From: Pomphorhynchus laevis
Taxonomy: Eukaryota > Acanthocephala > Palaeacanthocephala > Echinorhynchida > Pomphorhynchidae
Length of the DNA: 64,000 nucleotides
Reading direction: 5' to 3'
NCBI GenBank assembly: GCA_012934845.2
Contig: WNNJ02000809.1
Coordinates: 1 to 64,000 of the forward strand
The notes under the pieces are model-generated. The model did not search any database, was not told the origin of the DNA, and was given only the letters and a program-made list of their open reading frames with translations. A program made the translations under genes and the position numbers. Shown one piece after another: positions 10,655 through 20,254 of the stretch. The stretch's first letter is position 1. The number at the start of each line of letters is the position of its first letter.

Positions 10655-12290
10655 AAAAAAAACAAAAAATATACAAGATTTTTCCTGTCAACCACTTGTC
10701 CGGGTGCCGGGTCGTGGAGGCAGTGCACGAACCAAACTACTCCAAACATCGCGATTCTGGGCGACAGACCAAAGTTCTCTTTCACATACTCCAAGGCGGT
10801 ATTCGGTCAATTTCGAGATTTGATCTCTCCACCGGTATCGAGGTCTACCTCGAGGTCTCTTTCCAGAGAGATGGCCTGGAAAATCCTCTGAGAAAGACGA
10901 CGCTAGAATCCTCAGAAAGCGCCCCAGCCACCTCAGCTGACTTTTTTCGATGTGGAGAAGCAGCAACGTTACTATAAGTCCATCCCAGATAATCGAATTC
11001 CTAACCTTGTCTCTAATACTAAGACCTGCCACACTGCATTTCGGTAACCTGTATCTGAGATATAATTCTTTCGGTCATGGCCCAAAGCTCATGACCATAG
11101 GTTAAGATAGGAAGGAAAATTGCGTGGTAAACCGAAAGCTTCGTCCGAAGACTCAACACATGTTTCACCACGACAGACCTGTACAAAGAACGCATTACTG
11201 CATTAGCTGCACAAATCTGCTTATCAATCTACTTGATGTTCCTGCCATCCCACAAGAACAATACGCCAAGATACATGAAATTCTCAAAATCAGGAAGAAT
11301 TTTCCCCAATCAGGATTGACATTGGCACCTGAATACGAGACGAACACATATAGACAGTCTTGGAGGTACTAATCAACATCCCTGCCGCTTGGCATTTCAT
11401 CGTGAATTGATCTAGTAGGCATTGTAAGTCCTCAGGACAAGAAGCCAACAAAACAACGCCATCTGCAAAAAGCAGAGATGGTATCCTGATGGAACCGAAT
11501 TGAAGACCGACATCCGTCAGAGCAGCCCGTCTCGAAATTTTGTCCATGTAAACAAGGAACAAAAGTGGAGAGAATGAACAACCCTGACGAAGCCCAATGC
11601 CTACTGGAAATTATTCAGAATTCCTACTTAGAACACAAACACAACTAATGCTTTGTTCATACATAGAAGCCACAGCTACCCGAAGATAGTGTGCTACTCC
11701 ATACTCCATTAGTACATCCCACAACCTCTCTCGCAAAACTCGCTCGAACGCTTTCTCCAAATCTACAATCACATGTAGACCGGTTGAACGAACTCCCAAG
11801 ACCGTTCGAGGATAGTTGTGAGAGTACAAAAGCTTATTCGTAGTTCCACGACCTGGACGAAATAGTATTGCTTCTCTTGCAACTGTCCCTCAGCTATAGG
11901 CCGTATCCTTAACTCAAGAATCCTAGCAAATAGCTTATCAGTTTGGCTAAGAAGAGTGATGCCACGTTAATTTGAACACACTCTTCGATCACCTTTCTTA
12001 AAGATAGGTACCACCACCATAGTTCGCCACTCACTGTAAACCTTGCCTGGCTTCAACGTTGCAAGGCAACGTTGAAGATCCGTGTTAGCCACTTTATGCC
12101 AACAGTATCAAAAGCCTTTGAAGCTATATGTCGAATCTCGTCTACTCCAAAAGACTTGCCATTACGAAGTTTTTAACAACAGCAATGACCTCTTCCAAAG
12201 ATATGAACTATTCTGTTAGTTCTAAAGGCTCTACTTCTACAATAGAATGCATATCTACCGGGTGAAGGATTCGCATCCGTTCGTAGCCCC
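10655..12290 (-). mobile_element. Rex1-like LINE, 5'-truncated and decayed
   Basis: Reading on the - strand from about 12290: start of the RT (SLEEVIAVV-like), RT motif remnants (DLEKAFERVLRERLWDVL about 11760, LFADGVVLLAS about 11480), then the C-terminal helical and basic block GLSIRDKVRNSIIWDG and KRPRGRPRYRWRDQISKL, ending in LPPRPGTRTSG near 10690. The same blocks in the same order are at 44.4-47.8 kb. They resemble the Rex1/Babar group known from fish; RTE would be the alternative. Several frames are needed to read it, so it is inactive. Its 3' end abuts PLE-2. Confidence 0.75.
12051..12077. repeat. Foldback hairpin inside Rex1-like copy
   Basis: The arm CTTCAACGTTGC is followed after 3 bases by its exact reverse complement. 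The sister Rex1-like copy at about 46425-46460 has no such hairpin at the homologous place, so the second arm looks newly templated from the first. Confidence 0.75.
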
Positions 12291-12299
12291 ATAAAATAC

Positions 12300-12640
12300 G
12301 TTTCAAATAAAGAGCCTTGGGTGTGTACTTGATGTTCGGAGGTCGTTTATTCGTTAAGAATTTATGTGCATTGTTAAAAATGGCATTATTCAAAATTAAT
12401 AAATCATTTGATTTTTTTATTTTGTCTATAAAATTCATCAAAGAAATTCATCTAAAACATTTATGCAATCGAAAAAATTGAAATTATTACTTATTATGGA
12501 ATTATTATTTAATATACTAGAATTTATAATCTCATTAAAAAATTAAGATATTGGTATAATTAATTTTATTATTTAAATTTATCATTACTTCCTTAATTGC
12601 TTTATTTAATGCTTGCATACCGGATCGTGTAGGTTGAAAT
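12300..12640 (-). other. Unassigned AT-rich stretch, possibly 5' part of PLE-2
   Basis: An open stretch on the - strand includes LTNKRPPNIKYTPKALYL, which matches nothing else in the window. Its AT-rich, Asn/Lys-rich character is like the PLE-2 coding region, so it may be a PLE-2 N-terminal piece. I cannot confirm this. Confidence 0.25.
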
Positions 12641-13010
12641 CTAATCTTGAAAACTGGTATCCTTCTTCCACGACAAATATACAAGTTTATGTCCATCGTT
12701 AAAAGAATCTGGCAGCAAATTCTGTTGCCATTTCATTTTGAATTTAGTATTTTTATTTTGTATTGCAAAATCCAATATGGAGCAATATTTATTCCGACGC
12801 CGGATTAATGTCCCTGTCGGGGGACATATGATATCCCATGCTGGGGCGATCATATTGCCCACCCGAGACCCTCCGTCGTCGTTAAAATCTCTTATTAAAA
12901 ATTGAGCACCCAAATTGAATATCTTTAACAGCATAGACCGAATCTCTATCTCCCCATTTTCGAACTCCAGGCACCCGGCTTGATGTAACAATTTTCTACA
13001 TAAACTGGGC
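12641..13010 (-). mobile_element. LINE fragment with APE-like endonuclease motifs
   Basis: A 116-residue open stretch on the - strand contains RDFNDDGGSRVGN and later PTGTLIRRRNKYCSILDFAI. These resemble the GDFN and S-x-LDF blocks of the apurinic-like endonuclease of non-LTR retrotransposons. It is isolated from any RT on the same strand. The clade is not clear. Confidence 0.5.
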
Positions 13011-13309
13011 GTCTGGAGATGAAATACGGAGAAGCTGGAATGAACCTACTTCGCTAGTGCTATGCGATAATAAAGACGCGCAAAAACGCTTCTTTACTAA
13101 CGACACTAGAAAGAGTTCCATTCTGAGACCCTCCACAGAATCATTATTAAATAATTATCTGAAGAACGACTAATCTGCGCGGTTTTCGTATATTTGTTCA
13201 AGCCTTTTGACAGTATTTAATACTAATGCATAAATTGTGAATAATATGGACATCATGTAATAATTGCACTGATGTAATATCTCGTATGTTACTTCCGAAT
13301 TCTCTAAGA

Positions 13310-13560
13310 GTGATTGATGGTTTGGAATATTTAAATCCGATTAGGCGAGAGGTTTCAGTACTCCAAGGAGACCCGCTATGCCCATTATTATTTTTACTTT
13401 ATTAGAAGATTTTCCAGAGCATATAAGATCGTGCGGATTTCCATGTGAAATATTTATTTACGCTATAGATTTACTTATAATGACTGATATAATTCAATCA
13501 GCTCAAGCATTATTGCGACGTATATATGTTGATCGTAACTACATCTAAGACTAAAGCCAA
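13310..13560 (+). mobile_element. LINE reverse-transcriptase scrap
   Basis: On the + strand SVLQGDPLCPLLF is visible (about 13347-13390), the RT motif B block of APE-type LINEs, followed by frame-disturbed remains of the region before the YADD motif. It may belong to the same family as the LINE at 14.5-20 kb, whose block reads GVLQGDPLSPLLF. Confidence 0.5.
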
Positions 13561-13679
13561 AAAAGAGATAGACAAGCAAAAAATGATTATTTTTTTCAAT
13601 TTCCAAATATAAGAATATATTAAAGAATATAATATATAATATATAATTATAATATATAATATTCTTTAATATATATTAA

Positions 13680-14455
13680 AGAAGCTCATGCATCTTCGAT
13701 ATCTACTGAATCTAGATTTGTATAAAGCGTACTAAAATCGTATGTATTTATATTCTCAAAATTTATTCCTTTCGTGTGTTTTAAAAATTCTTTTGTAAAA
13801 TTAATACTGAAATAGGGTTTTATACCAGTATTAATTTCGATTATCCTACAATATTTTTTGAAGTGTGCTTTAATTACTTTAAGTATTTTATTCATATAAA
13901 CAGAAAGTGGTTTTAATGTACATTTAAACGCACTGCATATGAACCTAGGTTTTATTGGATTTTTATGTAATTTTGGATTCCAATATAATATAGGAATAGT
14001 TTTATTATATGATTTAACCTCTATACCCTTTCTATCTTTTATAGAACAATGACTTGTAATAATTGTTTCTAAACTTAAATCACTACATTCATATGTTGTG
14101 TTTATATTTAAATCATTATAATTAACTTCTTTCATTAGTATATCATAATAAAGCTTTTTGCATATGAAGACAAAGTTATTACTAGCTTTATCAATAGTTG
14201 TTATTATGTAGTTATGCTTTAATTTAGTAAGTTATGTATACATATCTTTATTAATTTTATCTTTTCTTTTATAATTGTTTGTTATTTCCATTTTCTCTCT
14301 AATTTTATCTAATATATAAGTTTTCCAAATGTTTATCTTTGATGTATTTAAGCTTTTACTATTAATCAGCTTACCAATGAAGGCATTTAAGTCATTATAT
14401 AACGAATTGTAAATTTTATTTTTATTGTTATTATTTAATCCTCCAATATTTAATC
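13680..14455 (-). mobile_element. PLE-2 copy, N-terminal half of the RT
   Basis: An open stretch of 149 residues on the - strand (14135-13686) carries the PLE-type RT start: NKTIPILYWNPKLHKNP, then KPRFICSAFKCTLKPLS, ending at motif A, NTYDFSTLYTNLD. The PKLHK block and DFSTLYTN motif A are typical of Penelope-like RTs. Upstream (14150-14455) decayed PLE-2 coding sequence continues. Both ends are truncated. Confidence 0.75.
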
Positions 14456-14479
14456 TCTGCTTAATTTAATCTGCTCAAT

Positions 14480-15530
14480 TTAATCTCTGCTCAATTTTAC
14501 GTCCGAACACACTCTGCGTCTTTGATGACCTTCAATTCTCCGAGGCTTTAATCGCAAACCGCGGAGTCATTCAAGGTGACTCATTAAGCCCACTGTTATT
14601 CTCTTTCTTTTTAGCGAATCTAACTTCATGTCTTCGTGTAAACTCCATAGATATCATATCAGTTCTCTATGCTGATGATCTTGTCATCATATCTCGTGAT
14701 CTCATGGAATCGCAGCTTTCTCTCAACGCATTAGATGCATTCTGTAGAATAAATCAATTAGAGGTGAATATTGAGAAATCGAAAATTATAAAATTCCGTA
14801 AGGGATGCCCAATTCGCCGGTCAGACAAGCTATTACTTAATAATCACCCTCTAGAATTCTGTAAAAACTACACCTACTTAGGTATTCTGCTTTAATCCAG
14901 ATGGTCGTTCCAACTTCATCTTGACCGCAAAGCATCTAAAGTTGCAATTGCAACCTCTCATGCTTCCAACATTGGTTCACTCTCATTCGAAGGTGCTATT
15001 CGCTACTTCCTTATCATGCTTCTTCCTATAATTCAATATGGATTACCTGCATTCTGGGAAGATTTGTCTCCGTCTAACTTCGCCCAAATCGACAGGTGCC
15101 AATGGAGATTTGTTAAACGCGTTATAGGTGTCTCTCCTAAATCTTCTTCTACTGCTGTAGCGGCGATATTAAAGCTCCAACCTTGTTCTGTGTTTCTTTG
15201 TAATCGCCTTTATCTTCCTAGAACAGCTGAATTCTGCCATCATCTCGAAAACCTTGAAGCAAAATTATCTTTGCTTGACCCAGACATACTGAGCCCCTAC
15301 ATCCATTCAAACCAATTGGCGAAATCCACGAACGCAAAAACGCCCTCTTACTTGGAGAGTTTCTCTTCATGGGTACCATGATAAATTTTGCTCCATTCGT
15401 ATCCCCCTTCATAAACGCACATCAACATGCATCTGTATGTATTGCCTATAATCATGTAATTCTTTGCTTCACGTGTTTGACTGCCCCATCTTTCAAAGAT
15501 GAGATTGACGAAGATTGACAAACTACAGAG
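14480..15530 (+). mobile_element. APE-LINE copy A, 5'-truncated
   Basis: This is a decayed copy of the family whose intact member follows directly. Seen: GVIQGDSLSPLLFSFF (RT motif B), VLYADDLVIIS (motif C), IEKSKIIKFRKGCP, YTYLGILL and SLSFEGAIRYFLIMLLP, all aligning with ORF2 of copy B. At least two internal stops break the frame. It ends near the codon corresponding to the end of ORF2, with no recognisable 3' UTR, and copy B begins within a few bases. Confidence 0.8.
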
Positions 15531-15671
15531 TCGGTAGCCATCGCGAAGACATTTTGTATGTAATTGGTGTTTTTTTATTTTACAACAGAACTAAGGCAAT
15601 AACATACCAACTTGGTTTCTGATAAACATACAATAAATAACAAACAACAATCAAAACAACGGACGAATTTG

Positions 15672-16961
15672 ATGCGCGACAAAACTGACGCCGAGTCATC
15701 TAGCGATTCGGATGAGGAGCTACAATTAGCCTTCAAAGACGGCCGATTGAAACCGGGGATTAATGTTGAAGTCAACGATCATACCGCGCTTAACCACAAC
15801 GCCAGAATCACAATGAATGAAAACAAATCGGTTGCGTGTGATCGAATTAATACTAAACGATGCTGTTGCTGTAATGGATCAAACGCTGTCTGTAAAAACT
15901 GTGCTTGTGCCCGAGCAGGTAGATCGTGCACTAACTGCTTTGTAGGGTCTAGATGTTCAAATCGATCGGAAAAACTGTCAGCATGCAGGAACGTCGAGAG
16001 TTCGATTGAAAGGCCATCAACAAAAAGAGCTGATTCCAATAGTTATAACCACCTCTCTTCTAATCTCTGTTTTCAGGATACAACAGAATTTGTCACCTTA
16101 GATTTGGAATGCACAGAAGACAATTGTTCGTTGAGAACACTAGTTCGTTCGCCGCGCTCTATATCACGGAACTTTTTCTTGCAAGATTTTCTCTGCGGTG
16201 CTTGTTCAGCGAAGCGCCACAATTTATACGAAAACGCTCTTCGTTCCACAGAGGACTCAATTAACGCACTGAAAATGGAAATCAATGAACTTAGGGAAAT
16301 CGTTAATAAGTTACCTAATCGGACGTCGGATGATAGGAATAGCAAAGGTGGCGAAACATTCTCTCGAACATTTGCGAGTGTTGTTCGACAACAGGTCGCC
16401 CGAACTGTTATGGCTACTTGTGACGTATCGCGTAAGTCTCCAGCATCAGCGTTAGATATAATGCAGGTTTGTCACGAGCAGGCAAAAAGATCTGGCAACA
16501 TTATAATAAGAGGGTTACCTGTTAGTGAAACTGATCACAACATTGTGAGAGACATCCTGGCTGTTACTGGTCATTTAATTCCTCCTGATAAGAAAATACG
16601 AGTAAATCGCCTTCCAAGTAAACGAAAGGATATTCCATCATGGGCGGTTGTTTCGCTTGATGAGTTTTCGGTTAGTGAGATACTTTCGCAGTCTTTCCGA
16701 TTAAAGTATGATGAACGTTTTAAGAATATATTTTTGCACCCTGATAGATCCATCCCCGAACGAGAAGCGTACAGAAAATTGCGTGAACACCTAAAGGAAC
16801 AAATTAGAGCCGATCCATTCCATAGATACATAATCCGCGAATCAAAGGTTGTGAGACTTGAACATAGGGAACGACCTCCTGTCAAACAGAACGATGAGCT
16901 TAACCAAGTATTTACCCAGAGCCAAGATCTCTCCAAAACAACCCCAGACCAAACCATATGA
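15672..16961 (+). CDS. LINE ORF1 protein with Cys-rich module, coiled coil and RRM-like domain
   Basis: This is a 429-residue putative RNA-binding protein. I chose the ATG at 15672 because the frame is open 20 codons further up without another ATG. Domain order: acidic N-terminus; a Cys-rich module (residues about 64-97) starting CCCCNG, then AVCKNCACARAGRSCTNC and CSNR; a likely coiled coil (DSINALKMEINELREIVNKL, about 230-255); an RRM-like part starting NIIIRGLPVSETDHNIVRDI, followed by a basic C-terminal domain with PEREAYRKLREHLKEQ. RRM plus C-terminal domain is usual for LINE ORF1 proteins, but the N-terminal Cys module is not. It ends with TGA, and ORF2 is in the same frame 6 bases later. 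Confidence 0.8.
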   Translation: MRDKTDAESSSDSDEELQLAFKDGRLKPGINVEVNDHTALNHNARITMNENKSVACDRINTKRCCCCNGSNAVCKNCACARAGRSCTNCFVGSRCSNRSEKLSACRNVESSIERPSTKRADSNSYNHLSSNLCFQDTTEFVTLDLECTEDNCSLRTLVRSPRSISRNFFLQDFLCGACSAKRHNLYENALRSTEDSINALKMEINELREIVNKLPNRTSDDRNSKGGETFSRTFASVVRQQVARTVMATCDVSRKSPASALDIMQVCHEQAKRSGNIIIRGLPVSETDHNIVRDILAVTGHLIPPDKKIRVNRLPSKRKDIPSWAVVSLDEFSVSEILSQSFRLKYDERFKNIFLHPDRSIPEREAYRKLREHLKEQIRADPFHRYIIRESKVVRLEHRERPPVKQNDELNQVFTQSQDLSKTTPDQTI

Positions 16962-16967
16962 CTGCCA

Positions 16968-19796
16968 ATGGATGGGAGTACTCAGGTTTCAGACACAGAT
17001 AGCGCAGACTCTTGTTCGCTTCTTCTATATAATGTAGAAGGATTTAAATGTTTAATGTCAGAAGAATTTAATAGTTGGGTTCGGCTGTTCGATATTGTAA
17101 TACTAACTGAAACGTTCTCCACAACATCCATTTCTCTGCCTGGTTTTTATTCCTTCGATATTCCTGCTGTAATGGCAAAACGTGGCCGCCCTAGTGGGGG
17201 GCTTTTAGTTGCAATAAAACCCATAATATCACAATGGTCTTATAGTTATTCTGATAACGCGATACTTGTAGATTCTGCCACCCTATCAATAATCGGATGT
17301 TATTTCAACCCTAGCCATTCCGCATCGGACATTATTGACGAATTGTCTTCTTTTTTAAGCGAGTCAGTTTGTTCTAAAACTGTTGTAATTGCAGGTGATT
17401 TTAATGCACGTTTTGAACTGCCTATCCCCGAGAAACTTCGTCTACTGTGTGTATTTTTTGAGTCAATGAACATTAAACTGCACGTACCATCAGAAAAATG
17501 GTCATACGAGGCTCCAAACGGAAAATCTTGTATTGATATAGTTTTCACCAATGTCTCAGTTATACGCATGAAATTAGAATTATCTTACTCATGGACTCTT
17601 ACACGTAAGCATAAACCCGTAAAGCTCCGTTTCTTAAATTCATATAAACATCCAGAACAACCGAAAACTTCTAAGCACAGCAGGGTATTACAGATTCAAA
17701 AGCTGAATGTTTCTCAGATTGAAGTGGCTTTTCAATTTCTCAAAGGACGGAAATATGATGATAGTCTTAGTTGTATCTCGAAGGCGATTCTAAGCGCATG
17801 TTCACATAAGAAAGTACGAAACATAATGCCTCATCTTAAGAAAATTATGCATATCCCGACTTGGCTTCGTAGACTTCAATCTCGTCTTATATCTGAAAGC
17901 AGAAGACGTCGTTATGAATTGCACGTATCGGATAGTTATACTCAATCGAGACGCTTGTATAACACACACATGCGTGAGTATAAAAGGGCAACATTAATTG
18001 CTATGGAAGCTGATCGTTTAGATAGTGCGGAACTATACCCATGGAAAATAAAACCAAAACGAAAAGATGACGGATCTAGAATTCCTTTAGATCAATGGCT
18101 CGTTCATTTTAAAAAAGTATTACATGATGATACCATCGTCGTCCTAAATAACATTCAAAGCTCGACTAGAAATATCCCGATTACGTTGGTAGACTCAGAT
18201 CCAATTAACTCTTTGATTACTAGCGAAGAAGTTGAATCAGCACTGTTACGCATGTCAAACAAAAAAGCCGCTGGTCCCGATGACGTATGTGTAGAACATC
18301 TAAAATCATCTCTCTCACTTCTTAGCAATTATTGGTTACATATGTTTAACTCGTTTCTATGTGGAGATCCGCTACCTCAGAAATGGAGAGAGGGAATGGT
18401 GAAGGTTCTTTATAAAGGTAAGGGTAATAGAGATCTTCCTGATTCCTATCGTGGTATATCGCTCCTGAATCATTCATATAAACTCTTGACGCAGATCGTT
18501 TGTATACGACTAATTAGATATCGGCAACATTTACTTCCATTTGAGCAATATGGATTTCGACAAGGTAGAAGTACGAGTGATGCTCTGAGAGTTTTACGAG
18601 CACGTGTAATAGAAAAGTTTGAAGCGCATAAATCACTCTACACGATCTTTGTGGACTTTGAGAAGGCTTTTGATTCCATAGATCGAAACTTATTATTGAG
18701 AAAGGTTGAACATGGCGCTAAAGTATATGGCCGCTTTCTTCAGCTTATAAGCAGCATCCTTCAACCAAGTACACTTAGAATATTTGACGGGATTCTGTTC
18801 TCACAATCCTTCTGCGTAAACCGTGGTGTATTGCAAGGAGATCCTCTTAGCCCCCTACTTTTTGCCTTCTTCGTTATGGACCTCCCAAACTGCCTATGTC
18901 GAAATTCGAATAGGGTATGGTCAGTGATGTATGCAGATGATCTTGCTATAGTGTCGGATACTATATCCTCTTCTCAAAGAGCCTTAGATGCGTTATATCA
19001 TTATTGTATATCTAACAAAATGAAGGTTAACATCGAAAAAACCAAAGTCGTCAAGTTTCGTAAGGGTGGTCCACGATGCAAGCATGATCAGCTCACATTT
19101 CATGGCGAGCCGCTGGAATTTTCGCGTTCGTATACTTATCTAGGAATGTCCCTCACTTCGCGTTGGAGTTTTGCTGACCACTTGGAACGCAAGGCGACAA
19201 AAATAATTACGGCAACGAGTTTGATCCATAATCTGGGGAGTCTCTCTTTCGAGGGTGCAATGAGGTATTTCAGAGTCATGTTGTTGCCCATGATTAGTTA
19301 TGGTCTTTCCGTTGTGTGGAATGATTTGACTTCCGGTAATTTCATGCAGCTCGACAGATGTCAGGCAAGATTCTTAAAGCGCATAGTGGGAGTTTCACCA
19401 AAGACATCATCTACACTAGTTTATACCTTGGCAGCTGTCCCACCTTTATCCGTATATCTGCGCAGTCTTCTTAATATGGTCGAAACTGTTAATTATACTG
19501 CAAATCTAGAAATATTTAACAAGAAAATATCGGGGATTGATCCGGAACACTTTTTAACGCCAGTTGTCTGTCAACAACATTGGAAAAATTCACACAATTG
19601 TAAGCGGCCATTGGTTTGGCGTTTCTCTACTCATGGGTACCACGATAAGATTTGTCGTATACACATTCCTTTACATTCGCGATCGTCGTGCTGTTCGTGC
19701 AAATTTTGTTTGTGCGCTTGCTGGTCCTTGCTTCATATTTTCGAATGTCCATATTTGCAGCATTTGAGTTTGCAAGATATTGATCGTATGAAGTAA
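16968..19796 (+). CDS. LINE ORF2: APE-type endonuclease and reverse transcriptase
   Basis: A 942-residue protein for nicking target DNA and target-primed reverse transcription. Endonuclease, residues about 15-220: YNVEG (N22), LTETF (E49), AGDFNAR (143-148), SCIDIVF (about 187-193), HKPV (215-218). RT, about 430-690: NKKAAGPDD, SYRGISLLN, YGFRQGRSTSDALRVL, motif A FVDFEKAFD (561-569), motif B GVLQGDPLSPLLF (from 620), motif C YADD (655-658), then YTYLGMSL. The C-terminus has a Cys/His knuckle (CCSCKFC to HIFECPYL). All catalytic residues I can check are present. The ATG at 16968 lies just after the ORF1 stop, so it may be expressed by reinitiation or readthrough. Confidence 0.85.
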   Translation: MDGSTQVSDTDSADSCSLLLYNVEGFKCLMSEEFNSWVRLFDIVILTETFSTTSISLPGFYSFDIPAVMAKRGRPSGGLLVAIKPIISQWSYSYSDNAILVDSATLSIIGCYFNPSHSASDIIDELSSFLSESVCSKTVVIAGDFNARFELPIPEKLRLLCVFFESMNIKLHVPSEKWSYEAPNGKSCIDIVFTNVSVIRMKLELSYSWTLTRKHKPVKLRFLNSYKHPEQPKTSKHSRVLQIQKLNVSQIEVAFQFLKGRKYDDSLSCISKAILSACSHKKVRNIMPHLKKIMHIPTWLRRLQSRLISESRRRRYELHVSDSYTQSRRLYNTHMREYKRATLIAMEADRLDSAELYPWKIKPKRKDDGSRIPLDQWLVHFKKVLHDDTIVVLNNIQSSTRNIPITLVDSDPINSLITSEEVESALLRMSNKKAAGPDDVCVEHLKSSLSLLSNYWLHMFNSFLCGDPLPQKWREGMVKVLYKGKGNRDLPDSYRGISLLNHSYKLLTQIVCIRLIRYRQHLLPFEQYGFRQGRSTSDALRVLRARVIEKFEAHKSLYTIFVDFEKAFDSIDRNLLLRKVEHGAKVYGRFLQLISSILQPSTLRIFDGILFSQSFCVNRGVLQGDPLSPLLFAFFVMDLPNCLCRNSNRVWSVMYADDLAIVSDTISSSQRALDALYHYCISNKMKVNIEKTKVVKFRKGGPRCKHDQLTFHGEPLEFSRSYTYLGMSLTSRWSFADHLERKATKIITATSLIHNLGSLSFEGAMRYFRVMLLPMISYGLSVVWNDLTSGNFMQLDRCQARFLKRIVGVSPKTSSTLVYTLAAVPPLSVYLRSLLNMVETVNYTANLEIFNKKISGIDPEHFLTPVVCQQHWKNSHNCKRPLVWRFSTHGYHDKICRIHIPLHSRSSCCSCKFCLCACWSLLHIFECPYLQHLSLQDIDRMK

Positions 19797-20005
19797 AGTG
19801 CACGATCTATCTGAGGCCTTTTAAGAGGAAAAGTGCAGAAGCATTAGGGGCATAGTATATGACGAAGAGAAGATGCAATGTAATGGTACAACGTCTAACA
19901 TCAGCATCCGTTTAAATTGAATGTTTTTGATTTATTGTAACTATATTTTCTTTCTTTTATATTTTGTCGAAGCCGAGAGGCGCGATGGCAATAAATTTTC
20001 TCTCC

Positions 20006-20033
20006 ATTATTATTATTATTATTATTATTATTA
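20006..20033 (+). repeat. (ATT)n tail of APE-LINE copy B
   Basis: Nine ATT units end the LINE's 3' UTR after GGCAATAAATTTTCTCTCC. Simple-repeat tails instead of poly(A) are typical of several LINE clades. Confidence 0.8.
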
Positions 20034-20040
20034 AACTATC

Positions 20041-20254
20041 TTTTTTAGGCCCACTTGCGGGTAACCTCGATTGTATGTTTTACTAAAATAAATTTTTCAA
20101 TTATAAAAAAATTATTTAATCTAATTATTATTAATTACATCTGTGAACTCGATCAGAATTTCAGAGAGATTATCACTTATTAAATGATTATCACTTATTA
20201 AACCTTACATCTGTAAACTCGATCAGAATTTCAGAGAGATTATCACTTATCGAT
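20041..20254 (+). mobile_element. RLE-LINE 3' end and duplicated spacer
   Basis: The sequence AGGCCCACTTGCGGGTAACC at 20047 is the 3'-terminal hairpin block found at the end of the RLE LINEs downstream. An AT-rich tail follows. A 46-base segment beginning TTACATCTGTGAACTCGATC (20135) is repeated 70 bases later (20205), just before the next RLE copy. Confidence 0.65.

Larger units (their letters stand above)
15530..20035 (+). mobile_element. APE-LINE copy B, apparently full length
   Basis: A two-ORF non-LTR retrotransposon with a leader of roughly 140 bases, ORF1 (15672-16961), ORF2 (16968-19796), a 3' UTR of about 210 bases and an (ATT)n tail (20006-20033). Both ORFs are open and the element is less AT-rich than its surroundings, which suggests a recent insertion. 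The clade was not determined; the endonuclease and RT put it among APE-type LINEs near the I/jockey/CR1 assemblage. Its 3' tail abuts the 3' end of an RLE LINE. Confidence 0.85.

Noticed and set aside
10646-11372. Several + strand ORFs over 10646-11372
   Set aside because: They are antisense shadows of the Rex1-like LINE, which reads on the - strand with recognisable motifs.
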